A DNA stretch of 39,901 nucleotides from an uncultured Ignavibacteria bacterium (GTDB lineage: Bacteria > Bacteroidota > Ignavibacteria > Kapaibacteriales > Kapaibacteriaceae), in contig CALMZQ010000195.1 in the NCBI GenBank assembly GCA_937870915.1, positions 1-39,901 of the forward strand, in the 5' to 3' direction. How positions within the stretch are numbered: position 1 is the stretch's first letter; each line of letters starts with the position of its first letter. The translations under genes were made by a program, and so were the position numbers. The notes beneath the pieces were generated by a model. The model was not told the DNA's origin. It did no database searches and was given only the letters and a program-made list of their open reading frames with translations. Positions 27,271 to 34,864 of this stretch are shown one piece after another.

Positions 27271-27765
27271 TTATTTTAAGGCGTTCGCTATCAGCGAATC
27301 AGCATTGGTGTCTGTGTAGTCATTGTCACGAACAGAGGAACGGATAGCCCCCTTATCAAGGACATAGATTGCAGGCAGATCCGTAAGCGTGATCGTTGGC
27401 TGGTACGGATGTTTATCTGTTTGGCTTCGCATGGACCATACCTCTACACGGTTCAAGTCAACATTCGCTTTAATGAGAGTCTTCATCACTTGAGGAAACA
27501 ACCGTTGGGTGCCACGGCACGAACACGTTGGTTTTACGAAGATGCACACCTTGCGATCTGGTTGACTCGACATCGCCGTTGAGATGTCTGATACGACGTT
27601 TGCATTAGGGGTGTACGTCTCCATCTCGGCCACAAACCAAGAATATCCTGGTGTTTTGGTGAGTTCGTCCATCGTAAGCATTTCTGCCGATGTATCAACG
27701 GGTTCAGTTGTAGTGCAGGCCGAAAGCCCAACTACACAGGCGAGTACGAGAGAGAGGAGCTTCAT
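27271..27765 (-). CDS. Putative lipoprotein with thioredoxin-like fold
   Basis: This 164-residue envelope lipoprotein begins with the signal MKLLSLVLACVVGLSAC and is acylated at Cys17. The start is ATG 27765; a GTG at 27777 overlapping nuoK is less likely. The region VCIFVKPTCSCRGTQRLFPQVMKTL (about 73-97) looks like a thioredoxin-type beta-strand plus active-site helix, but with a CxC pair (C81, C83) rather than CxxC. A later LPAIYVLDKG strand fits the cis-Pro part of the fold. This suggests a thiol redox or metal-binding role facing the periplasm; the function is unproven. It directly follows nuoK (5-base gap) and likely shares its transcript. Confidence 0.7.
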   Translation of the reverse strand: MKLLSLVLACVVGLSACTTTEPVDTSAEMLTMDELTKTPGYSWFVAEMETYTPNANVVSDISTAMSSQPDRKVCIFVKPTCSCRGTQRLFPQVMKTLIKANVDLNRVEVWSMRSQTDKHPYQPTITLTDLPAIYVLDKGAIRSSVRDNDYTDTNADSLIANALK

Positions 27766-27770
27766 AGGGT

Positions 27771-28085
27771 TCACCACTTCATGATGTTGATTTCGTCAAC
27801 GTAGACTGTTTGTTTATTCCGGAACAATGCCAAGACAATCGCTAGGCCAACGGCAGCTTCTGCTGCAGCAACAGCCATGATGAAGAACACGAACATCTGG
27901 CCGGAGATATCGCCAGAGAAGGCTGAGAAGGCGACCATTGACAAATTCACGGCATTGAGCATGAGCTCAAGGGACATGAAAATGATGATCGCATTGCGGC
28001 GGGTGACAACTCCAGCAACACCGATCACAAAGAGAACGGCAGAGAGGATGAGGTAGTAGTCGAGAGGAATTGTTGTTGGGAGCAT
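27771..28085 (-). CDS. nuoK: NADH-quinone oxidoreductase subunit K
   Basis: This 104-residue membrane subunit belongs to the proton-pumping arm of complex I. It has three helices (about 7-25, 29-52, 60-85). The family motifs [13 protein letters not shown] (with a buried Glu) and [17 protein letters not shown] (second buried Glu) are present. The start is ATG 28085, 5 bases after the nuoJ stop; a TTG at 28094 overlapping nuoJ is an alternative. It is followed by a lipoprotein gene rather than nuoL. Confidence 0.96.
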   Translation of the reverse strand: MLPTTIPLDYYLILSAVLFVIGVAGVVTRRNAIIIFMSLELMLNAVNLSMVAFSAFSGDISGQMFVFFIMAVAAAEAAVGLAIVLALFRNKQTVYVDEINIMKW

Positions 28086-28090
28086 CGAGG

Positions 28091-28606
28091 TCAACCTTCT
28101 TTCACATGGCGCTTGGCGAGTATCACGGAACCAATCAGTGCCGCAAGGAGAAGCAGGGAAACGGCTTCAAATGGGAAGAGATACGTTGTAAAGAGCGACT
28201 GGCCAATGGCTTCAGTCGTACCGATCTCAATTGCTTTTGGAGACAGGTCCATACGGCCGGTTGGACGGGCAATAACGGCTATACCGATCATCACAGCCAA
28301 CACAAGTGCCATAAGAGACCCAAGCGTGGTCCGCAAGCCACTTCGGTCTGGATGGGGAGGTTCTTTGCCCACGTTCAGAAGCATGATCACAAAGACCACA
28401 AGAACCATGATGGCTCCGGCATACACAAGAACCTGCACGGCAGCAACGAATTGCGCCTGCATCGTTAGGTATAGACCGGTGAGCATGAAGAAATGCGCTA
28501 CCAGCGACATGGCCGAGGCAACGGGGTTCTTTCGCGTAATCGTGAACACCGCTGAAGCAACGGCGCCAATTGCGAAAACGGAAAACATGATGACTTGGAG
28601 ACTCAC
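28091..28606 (-). CDS. nuoJ: NADH-quinone oxidoreductase subunit J
   Basis: This 171-residue membrane subunit of complex I has five predicted helices. It contains the family segments [22 protein letters not shown] and [22 protein letters not shown], with the pi-bulge helix region. The start is GTG ([16 protein letters not shown]), which places the first helix correctly; an ATG at 28588 would trim six residues. A perfect TAnnTTTG box 38 bases upstream suggests it heads a nuoJ-nuoK-lipoprotein transcript. nuoH/I and nuoL/M/N are absent here. Confidence 0.95.
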   Translation of the reverse strand: MSLQVIMFSVFAIGAVASAVFTITRKNPVASAMSLVAHFFMLTGLYLTMQAQFVAAVQVLVYAGAIMVLVVFVIMLLNVGKEPPHPDRSGLRTTLGSLMALVLAVMIGIAVIARPTGRMDLSPKAIEIGTTEAIGQSLFTTYLFPFEAVSLLLLAALIGSVILAKRHVKEG

Positions 28607-28644
28607 TGCCGGCTGTCCAAGGTTAGGGGCAAAAATGACGTCCC

Positions 28645-28652
28645 CAAATATA
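28645..28652 (-). promoter_or_regulatory. Probable -7 promoter box for nuoJ-nuoK
   Basis: The minus strand reads TATATTTG, a perfect TAnnTTTG match, 38 bases upstream of the nuoJ start, in the 68-base gap after relA. A TTTG lies only 6 bases further upstream, so the -33 element is not at the standard spacing. Confidence 0.5.
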
Positions 28653-28674
28653 CGAAGCCAAACGTGCCTTTGCT

Positions 28675-30930
28675 CTATGCCTCAAACCGTTCTACGGTCT
28701 GCACACCCTTGATCTTGTGCAACTTGTCAAAGATCTTCTTCAGATGATCCAGATCTGTTACGTACACGGTAAGGATCCCTTCGAACATCGAATCGTAGGC
28801 ATCAATGTTCACGCCGCGAATGTTGGTTTTTGAGATAGAGACCACGGCACTCGTGATCTCATTGAGCATGCCGGGGCGATCATCCCCCGTGATCTTCACA
28901 GCGGCCAGAAATTCATTTCGCTGAGATTTCGCCCAGTCCAGTGCTACCAATCGTGGTTTTAGCTTGTCGTGCAGGTCAATAACGTTGTGGCATGTAGCCC
29001 TATGCACTTTTATCCCACTGCCAATGGTCACAATTCCAACTACATCATCTCCGGGTACCGGATTGCAACATCTGGCGTAAGAGAAGAGGATCTTAGAGCT
29101 TGGAGCATCCTGCCCTACAAGGAACACGCCATTGGTGTTGTCTCGGGCTGTGTCCGTGTATTGCTCAAAGGTGAGGTTGGAAGGGGCTTCTTTAGTTACC
29201 GCAGATGTAGGTTGTACAAGGTTGAGTATCTGATCCCCGGCAGTTTCGGGAGATAGTGTACCGGACCCAAGAGCAGCATAGAATTCGGATCGGCTATCAT
29301 ACTTCAGCTTAAGCACGAGTTTCTCTAGGTCGTCTTCATTGATGTGGAGATTGAGTTTCTTTGCCCGCTTTTCCCACAGATCCTTGCCCTCTGCAACGCG
29401 CGCCCTGCGCTCATCATTGAGGATACGCCGAATATGCGTCTTTGCTTTGTGTGTGATAGCAATCCGTTCCCAATCACGGTGCGGTGTTTGGTTCCGTGAT
29501 GTGAGGATCACAACTTGATCCCCTGTATGTAGTGCATGGTCTAGCGGCACAATCCTGCCGTTGACCTTGGCTCCGATACACTTTGCACCTACCTGCGAAT
29601 GGATATCAAAAGCAAAATCAATCGGGGTGGCCCCCTTAGGAAGGATGCGGAGATCTCCCTTTGGTGTAAAGACGTAGATCTCGTCCTGATACAGATTGAG
29701 CTTGAAGCTCTCAAGGAGTTCCTTGGCTGCCTCTTCTCCGGCATTTTCAAACACATCGCGGACCCAATTGGCCCATTCTTCAAGGTCAGATGAATCTACC
29801 CAGGATGCTGTGCCACCGTTCTCGGCCTTGTATCGAAAATGGGCAGCTACACCACGCTCGGCAAAGTCATGCATTGCCCGAGTGCGAATCTGAATCTCAA
29901 CTCGTTTTCCATCGGCACTGATTACCGTAGTATGAAGCGATTGATACCCGTTCTTTTTGGGAACACTGATGTAGTTCTTAAAACGCTCGGGTACGGGACG
30001 GAAGATCTCGCTCACAATGCCGTAGGCAAGGAAACAATCGTTGTTCTCGTCCGTGTCTAAAATCAGGCGCACAGCAAAGAGATCGTAGAGCTCGTCCAAG
30101 GACTTACCCTGCGTTACCATTTTCTTGTAGATCGAATAGAGATGTTTCGGTCTGCCATTGATCTCAAATTTTACGCCATGTTCAGTTAGTCTCTCGGCTA
30201 TCGGTTTACTGAATCGTTCTATGAATTCTTCCCGCTCTTCTCTGGAGGTGTTGAGTTGACGTTTGATATCGTCATAGGCATCCCGGTGGAGTACCTTGAA
30301 CGACAAATCCTCTAGCTCCCATTTGATATTTCCAAGCCCAAATCTGTGCGCAAAGGGGGCATAGATCTCCATCGTTTCACGGGCCATTCGTTCCTGACGT
30401 TCTCTCGACAGCGATTCAATGGTGCGCATGTTGTGGAGTCGGTCTGCGAACTTCACAAGGATCACTCGCACGTCATTCACAAGCGACAACAGAAGCTTGC
30501 GGTAGTTCTCCGCCTGGGTAATCTCTCTGCTATTGAAGACATCAGAGATCTTCGTTGCCCCATCAACGATCTCTGCTACCTCTGCGCCGAATTCGGCACG
30601 CAGGTCCTTAAGAGAAAAGGTTGTGTCTTCCACAACATCGTGCAACAACGCCGCAACAACGCTGACATCATCGAGAGGGATCTCTCGCATAACGATGAGT
30701 GCAACATTCGCCGGATGCGTATAGTACGGCTCCCCTGAGACACGCAGATCTTTCTTGTGTGCCTCTACGCAGAATCGAAATGCTCGTGAGACCAGATCCA
30801 CGTTGAAACGCTGGAGATGACGCTTACCCTCTGCAATGAGAAAGGCAAGATCTGTCTCCACGTTCAATCCAAAAACGTGTTCCGGTTCATCAACTGCTGA
30901 TCGACGTTGTTTCGTCCCTGCCTTGGCCAC
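28675..30930 (-). CDS. rel: RelA/SpoT-family (p)ppGpp synthetase/hydrolase
   Basis: This 751-residue long RSH protein makes and degrades (p)ppGpp in the stringent response. Domains in order: HD hydrolase (about 45-190, with YYTHP and the intact metal-binding LLHDVVEDT); synthetase (about 235-360, GRPKHLYSIYKKM, ISVPKKNGYQSLHTTV, EIQIRTRAMHDFAE); TGS (about 400-460, VFTPKGDLRILPKGAT); a Cys/His domain (CCNPVPGDDVVG); and a C-terminal ACT domain (about 675-750). The intact HD suggests a bifunctional enzyme. The start is GTG 30930, just after the upstream gene's stop with a purine-rich aagggg before it; a longer frame to 30972 only overlaps the upstream gene. It is probably co-transcribed with the secreted thioredoxin/propeller gene. 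Confidence 0.96.
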   Translation of the reverse strand: MAKAGTKQRRSAVDEPEHVFGLNVETDLAFLIAEGKRHLQRFNVDLVSRAFRFCVEAHKKDLRVSGEPYYTHPANVALIVMREIPLDDVSVVAALLHDVVEDTTFSLKDLRAEFGAEVAEIVDGATKISDVFNSREITQAENYRKLLLSLVNDVRVILVKFADRLHNMRTIESLSRERQERMARETMEIYAPFAHRFGLGNIKWELEDLSFKVLHRDAYDDIKRQLNTSREEREEFIERFSKPIAERLTEHGVKFEINGRPKHLYSIYKKMVTQGKSLDELYDLFAVRLILDTDENNDCFLAYGIVSEIFRPVPERFKNYISVPKKNGYQSLHTTVISADGKRVEIQIRTRAMHDFAERGVAAHFRYKAENGGTASWVDSSDLEEWANWVRDVFENAGEEAAKELLESFKLNLYQDEIYVFTPKGDLRILPKGATPIDFAFDIHSQVGAKCIGAKVNGRIVPLDHALHTGDQVVILTSRNQTPHRDWERIAITHKAKTHIRRILNDERRARVAEGKDLWEKRAKKLNLHINEDDLEKLVLKLKYDSRSEFYAALGSGTLSPETAGDQILNLVQPTSAVTKEAPSNLTFEQYTDTARDNTNGVFLVGQDAPSSKILFSYARCCNPVPGDDVVGIVTIGSGIKVHRATCHNVIDLHDKLKPRLVALDWAKSQRNEFLAAVKITGDDRPGMLNEITSAVVSISKTNIRGVNIDAYDSMFEGILTVYVTDLDHLKKIFDKLHKIKGVQTVERFEA

Positions 30931-30937
30931 GTGCCCC

Positions 30938-33790
30938 TTACTTAACGATGATCGTCTTGTGGGCCACCTCATCGGCGGCTCTTACCACGAGAAAGTAACT
31001 ACCAGAAGGCAAGTACGAAACATCGAGTGTTCCGGAGGCATCTGCAATGGGCCCGGAATAGACGGTAGCCATGCGTTGTCCGGCCAGTGAATAGAGCTCA
31101 AGAATAGCGATTGCATCGGGCTGACCCATGAGTCGCCAGCTCGTAGTGGCAATCACAGGATTAGCGCCGATCGCAATGGCCAGGTTCGGGTTCGTTGAAT
31201 GTACTTCATCGGCAACATCCGTTGGATCCGGTGGAAGCGTGTCAGGGTCAGCAGCCTCCTCGAGCCATACAAGCCCCTTATCAAGGATGGTAGTGCGTTG
31301 AGTACCATCCAAGAAGCGAGAGGCATTTACCCCAAGAACAATACTGCGGTAGGATGGATTTTGATAGCGGACACTTCCGATAATGGTGGCGTTGGAACGA
31401 GTCATCATGGAGATTGAGCCCGGCTGTGAAAGACGGAACACAACATTCGGGACGAAGTCACCACCTCGATGGTGATCAAGGCGGGGGAGTTGTAGATCGA
31501 TATCAACCATACCGGCTGTAACGGGATCGCCCACAACACCTTGGAAGACGCGTTGGCCTTGATCATTGGTAACCTGGTCTGCGCCACGAAGCGAACAGCC
31601 AAATGCATTAAAGAAACCTACACTGTTCGGCAGGTCGGTGCGTAGGAGCAAGGGATCATCTGCGATGAGAAAAACTTCGATTTTGCGCTTCAACAATGAG
31701 AGCGTGATGGCGTTGTCTACGGCGTCTATCTCGCCAAAACTTCCACTGTTCCAAAGGACGGTTTTTAGGACATGAAGACTATCGGCAACAACATTGAAGA
31801 CATCTGACGTGAAGGCTACATATCCGGAACGCGTGGTTTGGTTAACTGCCTCAATGATGTTGTACGTTCCAACACGTTCGTCCTGAACAATGGCTCGGCG
31901 AACATTGTACGGTACGAGAATCGTTGTTGAACGAAGCCCGTTTGGTTCACCGGAGATCACTTCAGCACATTCTATACTCCAAAGCGAGAGGCTGTCACTG
32001 ATCGACACTGGGATCGAAACATCAGTTGTGACATTTGCAGAAAGAGGGGGGAGCGTGATTGGCTCGGACCATTCGGAGGCTACACCATCAGCGTTGCGAA
32101 CAAGGCGGTGAACCACTTGTACGTCTCTGATACCGGCCGATCCATTTGTATACTGGAATCGAACGGTATCCTGCGAGTACACAACGCGGGCCGCTACCTC
32201 TGCAACCAAGGTGTTGTCCGTAGACAAGTCGAGTCTACCAACCATGGCCTTTGATTTATCGACGAACCAAATGCGCCCATCAGGCCCTACGACAATACCG
32301 AGCAATTGGGTTGCTCCGGTTTCAATGGTTCCCATCGCTGATATGGAATCGCCGTTAATAGCATACATGTGGATGAGACCCGTTGCTCGATCTCCAACAA
32401 GAAGCCGATTGCCAACAACATCGATCCCAACCGGGACTTGAAGCCCGCTTGTGATGACGGCTTTCACAGAGGCATTGACTACCGACGAATACTCTGCGTA
32501 ATTCTCGTCACTTTCCGGAGGAGCAGTTAGGGGGCCTTCCACGGTCCCGCTCTTCGTGTCCAAAGTGTTCACAGTTGCCGTACCGGGATCGATGAAATAG
32601 AGGAGACCAGTTGATCGGTCGAGGGCAACATGTGCTGGCCGTCCACGCTCAACCGGGGTGATCTTCACATCAGTATAGCGACGGATGATACCATCGCGGT
32701 GATCGGTGCCACCTACTTCGTGTGGATCTCGGAAGTCATACCGACAGATGTCTTTGTAGCGAGCATCCAAAATCCAAAAGATGTTTGCACTGTCATGGGC
32801 AATGCCAAGTCCCCATGGACTCTGGTGCAGCATATCAAGATGTGACGCAAGTTTTGTGTTGTCGTCCTGATACCGCGATGCAAACACTGCTGTATCGCTT
32901 GACCAAAGTGTTGGCCCCATGAACATGTAATTCGCATCACCACTGCCTGGTTCTCCGTTCTGTGCTGTGCCAAAGGCGCCATTGTTTCCCATAGCGATTC
33001 CCATGGTACGCCACATGAAGTGGCTAGCGCGCGAATCCTTCTTTAGGCGCACGGCCTGTTGCGGAGTTCCAGCGTTGTGGATGACCATAATGGCATGCCC
33101 CTTGCTTTCTGCGGTCACAACCCACAGATCATTTGGGTGAAGGGCTGTGCGATTGAAATCCAGATCCAATGGATCGCGTAGTCCGTCCGCTGCCGATGCA
33201 ATGGTTGTTACGGTAGGAGTGGAGAGGAGATATCGATCCAGGAGGTTGACACTTGATTCCACGCGCACCGGTTCGGGTGAGGCGAAGGAGACTACTCGGT
33301 CGATCTCCATGAATGGTTCGCTTGAATAGACACTAAATGCTACAGTGCCACCTTTTACAACGAGGGTTGCATGGAGGTCTCTCAGAGTATCGTTGATTGT
33401 TGCAAGTGCTCCGAGTTCGCGAGCGATCGTACCATCGGTATCGGGCAAATATGTAAAGACATCCGTATCTAGTCCGGTCAGTTCTGCCATCTGGTCCCAA
33501 CGTTCTTTGGGATCTTCGCTTATAGCCAGCACGGTGATACCGAGTCGGCGGAGATCTGCGTTGTGCTCATTGAGATAGAGCAGCTGGCGAACACAGTGTG
33601 AGCATTCATATCCAAGGTAGCGAACCAAGATCACATTGCCGGAGGAAGCAGGGACCGAAGCAGGGAGTCGTTGGCCTACACTAACTGAACTTGGATAGAC
33701 CCGCATGCCGTGCTCGTCATCAAAAGCGAGAGCAGTTGTTGCCGCGGCAACAAGGATGGTGAGGGAGAGAAGTGTACGGATATGGTTCAT
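30938..33790 (-). CDS. Secreted thioredoxin-domain / beta-propeller protein with type IX sorting domain
   Basis: This 950-residue exported protein has an unusual fusion. Signal peptide: 1-22 (MNHIRTLLSLTILVAAATTALAF). A thioredoxin/AhpC-type domain spans about 35-170 with GYECSHCVRQL (redox pair C63-C66), ITVLAISEDPKERW and YLPDTDGTIARELGA. A long beta-propeller/NHL-like region follows (about 190-560; DPGTATVNTLDTKSG, VGDRATGLIHMY, GIVVGPDGRIWFVD). The next section is beta-rich. The final 85 residues form a type IX sorting domain (LELYSLAGQRMATVY, LPSGSYFLVVRA, TIIVK). Function is unknown; an extracellular disulfide or peroxide role is possible. It is immediately upstream of rel (7-base gap) and divergent from a lipoprotein gene. 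Confidence 0.85.
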   Translation of the reverse strand: MNHIRTLLSLTILVAAATTALAFDDEHGMRVYPSSVSVGQRLPASVPASSGNVILVRYLGYECSHCVRQLLYLNEHNADLRRLGITVLAISEDPKERWDQMAELTGLDTDVFTYLPDTDGTIARELGALATINDTLRDLHATLVVKGGTVAFSVYSSEPFMEIDRVVSFASPEPVRVESSVNLLDRYLLSTPTVTTIASAADGLRDPLDLDFNRTALHPNDLWVVTAESKGHAIMVIHNAGTPQQAVRLKKDSRASHFMWRTMGIAMGNNGAFGTAQNGEPGSGDANYMFMGPTLWSSDTAVFASRYQDDNTKLASHLDMLHQSPWGLGIAHDSANIFWILDARYKDICRYDFRDPHEVGGTDHRDGIIRRYTDVKITPVERGRPAHVALDRSTGLLYFIDPGTATVNTLDTKSGTVEGPLTAPPESDENYAEYSSVVNASVKAVITSGLQVPVGIDVVGNRLLVGDRATGLIHMYAINGDSISAMGTIETGATQLLGIVVGPDGRIWFVDKSKAMVGRLDLSTDNTLVAEVAARVVYSQDTVRFQYTNGSAGIRDVQVVHRLVRNADGVASEWSEPITLPPLSANVTTDVSIPVSISDSLSLWSIECAEVISGEPNGLRSTTILVPYNVRRAIVQDERVGTYNIIEAVNQTTRSGYVAFTSDVFNVVADSLHVLKTVLWNSGSFGEIDAVDNAITLSLLKRKIEVFLIADDPLLLRTDLPNSVGFFNAFGCSLRGADQVTNDQGQRVFQGVVGDPVTAGMVDIDLQLPRLDHHRGGDFVPNVVFRLSQPGSISMMTRSNATIIGSVRYQNPSYRSIVLGVNASRFLDGTQRTTILDKGLVWLEEAADPDTLPPDPTDVADEVHSTNPNLAIAIGANPVIATTSWRLMGQPDAIAILELYSLAGQRMATVYSGPIADASGTLDVSYLPSGSYFLVVRAADEVAHKTIIVK

Positions 33791-33844
33791 TGTGAAACCC
33801 GAGGTTGACGATTGCCGTATGTCGCGTTTTCGCGTTGAAAGTTA

Positions 33845-33865
33845 CCGACTTCCCAAGGAAGTCGG
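33845..33865. promoter_or_regulatory. Perfect 9-bp inverted repeat in divergent intergenic region
   Basis: ccgacttcc and ggaagtcgg flank a caa loop, in the 121-base gap between the divergent 950-residue secreted protein and the lipoprotein gene. There is no T-run, so it fits an operator or a leader hairpin better than a terminator. A smaller palindrome (cgcgttttcgcg) lies nearby on the left. A TAACTTTC box on the minus strand adjoins it. Confidence 0.5.
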
Positions 33866-33911
33866 ATATTGCAGGTGCTCGACGTGCGTTTCACTTTTTG
33901 AAGGTGCAGTC

Positions 33912-34550
33912 ATGATGATGTTGAAGCAGATCCTTGGCGTTGGTGCGATTTCACTGATGCTTGTTTCTTGTGGTGAAAAGGTAGACGAGGCAGCTGAGGC
34001 AATGAGTAACATGAAGTCCATTGCAGAAACAGCAGATGAAGCTCAGAAGACACAGGACGTACTCACAAAACGTCGCGAAGAACGCAGAGCAAAGGGCGAC
34101 ACTTTAGCTTTAGCGCCTGACGAGATAAAAAAGTTCCTTCCCGGAGATATCGACGGGTACAAAGCCGAAGAACCGGAAACTCAGTCGATGGATATGCAAG
34201 GGATGTCTTGGAGTGTTGCTTCCAAGGAGTATCGTAAAGACGATGGTTCAACGGTGAAAGTCACCATTACCGACTATAACGCAACAGCCGACATGTGGGC
34301 CGGCGCAACGATGATGTTTGCCATCAAGTGGAGCGTTGATAATGCCACTGAAACGAGCAAAACGATTCAAACCGATGATCCTTATGTGAACGGACATGAA
34401 CGTTTTGGAAAGCAGGATAAGAGCGCTGCAATCACCTATGGTCTTGGCGGACGTTTTCTCCTTCAGATCGAAGGCACGAATCAATCGAACACAGACTTCT
34501 TGAAATCTATCGCATCACGAATGGATCTCAAGAAGATGGCCGGTATGTAA
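33912..34550 (+). CDS. Hypothetical lipoprotein
   Basis: This 212-residue envelope lipoprotein starts at the first of three consecutive ATG codons (33912, 33915, 33918). The signal LKQILGVGAISLMLVSC has a lipobox with Cys at residue 20. A charged coiled-coil-like segment follows (about 25-65, rich in Glu, Ala and Lys: EAAEAMSNMKSIAETADEAQKT). Then comes a domain of about 140 residues with strands such as YKAEEPETQSMDMQ, STVKVTITDYNATADMW and GRFLLQIEG. I do not recognise the family. It is a single-gene unit, divergent from the 950-residue secreted protein and ended by a hairpin before tRNA-Pro. A longer in-frame extension upstream is rejected because it covers the divergent promoter region and lacks a signal. 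Confidence 0.8.
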   Translation: MMMLKQILGVGAISLMLVSCGEKVDEAAEAMSNMKSIAETADEAQKTQDVLTKRREERRAKGDTLALAPDEIKKFLPGDIDGYKAEEPETQSMDMQGMSWSVASKEYRKDDGSTVKVTITDYNATADMWAGATMMFAIKWSVDNATETSKTIQTDDPYVNGHERFGKQDKSAAITYGLGGRFLLQIEGTNQSNTDFLKSIASRMDLKKMAGM

Positions 34551-34556
34551 CGAACA

Positions 34557-34587
34557 AGCCCCCTCCGATACGAGATCGAAGGGGGCT
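34557..34587. terminator. Hairpin between lipoprotein gene and tRNA-Pro
   Basis: The arms agccccct and agggggct, extended by cgat/atcg after a mismatch, lie between the convergent lipoprotein gene and the minus-strand tRNA-Pro. T-runs are absent, but the GC-rich stem and position suggest termination for both. Confidence 0.65.
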
Positions 34588-34599
34588 GTACTATCGATG

Positions 34600-34674
34600 T
34601 CGGGGTGGCAGGATTCGAACCTGCGACCTTCTGCTCCCAAAGCAGACGCGATAACCGGGCTACGCTACACCCCG
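34600..34674 (-). tRNA. tRNA-Pro (anticodon TGG)
   Basis: On the minus strand this is a 75-base cloverleaf with acceptor stem cggggtg/caccccg, anticodon stem tctgc/gcaga, loop tttggga (anticodon TGG), T-loop ttcgaat and discriminator A. No CCA is encoded. Confidence 0.97.
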
Positions 34675-34681
34675 AGAGCGA

Positions 34682-34712
34682 CAAATATCGGGAGAATACT
34701 TGTATTTACAAA
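34682..34712 (-). promoter_or_regulatory. Promoter for tRNA-Pro (TTTG-N19-GATATTTG)
   Basis: On the minus strand TTTG (34712-34709) is followed after exactly 19 bases by GATATTTG (34689-34682), one mismatch from TAnnTTTG. The spacing is that of the Bacteroides consensus. The box ends 7 bases before the tRNA 5' end. Confidence 0.7.
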
Positions 34713-34747
34713 GAGAAAAACACCGTATATCGCAATCTCATTGGACG

Positions 34748-34846
34748 TTGTGTTCAAGACGATCACTCCCTATATTACCTCTGTGTGATAGGTGAGATGA
34801 AGAGTACCCCTAGACGAGTGGTGACGTCTGGGGGTTACTCGTTTTT
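34748..34846 (+). other. Possible small transcript or attenuator (promoter-like box plus terminator)
   Basis: TTG (34748-34750), a 20-base spacer and TATATTAC (34771-34778) resemble a promoter. The imperfect stem with arms 34802-34816 and 34825-34840, followed by gttttt (34841-34846), is a typical rho-independent terminator. Together they would define a transcript of about 60 bases. No upstream plus-strand gene needs this terminator: the preceding lipoprotein ends before the tRNA. It is either a small RNA or a transcription attenuator for the amidohydrolase operon at 34865. Confidence 0.4.
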
Positions 34847-34852
34847 AGACCG

Positions 34853-34860
34853 TAGATTTG
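34853..34860 (+). promoter_or_regulatory. TAnnTTTG box directly before amidohydrolase start
   Basis: TAGATTTG is a perfect -7 match but ends only 4 bases before the ATG at 34865. If functional it would give a nearly leaderless mRNA. Confidence 0.35.
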
Positions 34861-34864
34861 CCAC

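Noticed and set aside
30931-30972. Longer start for the rel gene
   Set aside because: It would overlap the conserved sorting-domain end of the upstream gene; the GTG at 30930 fits better.
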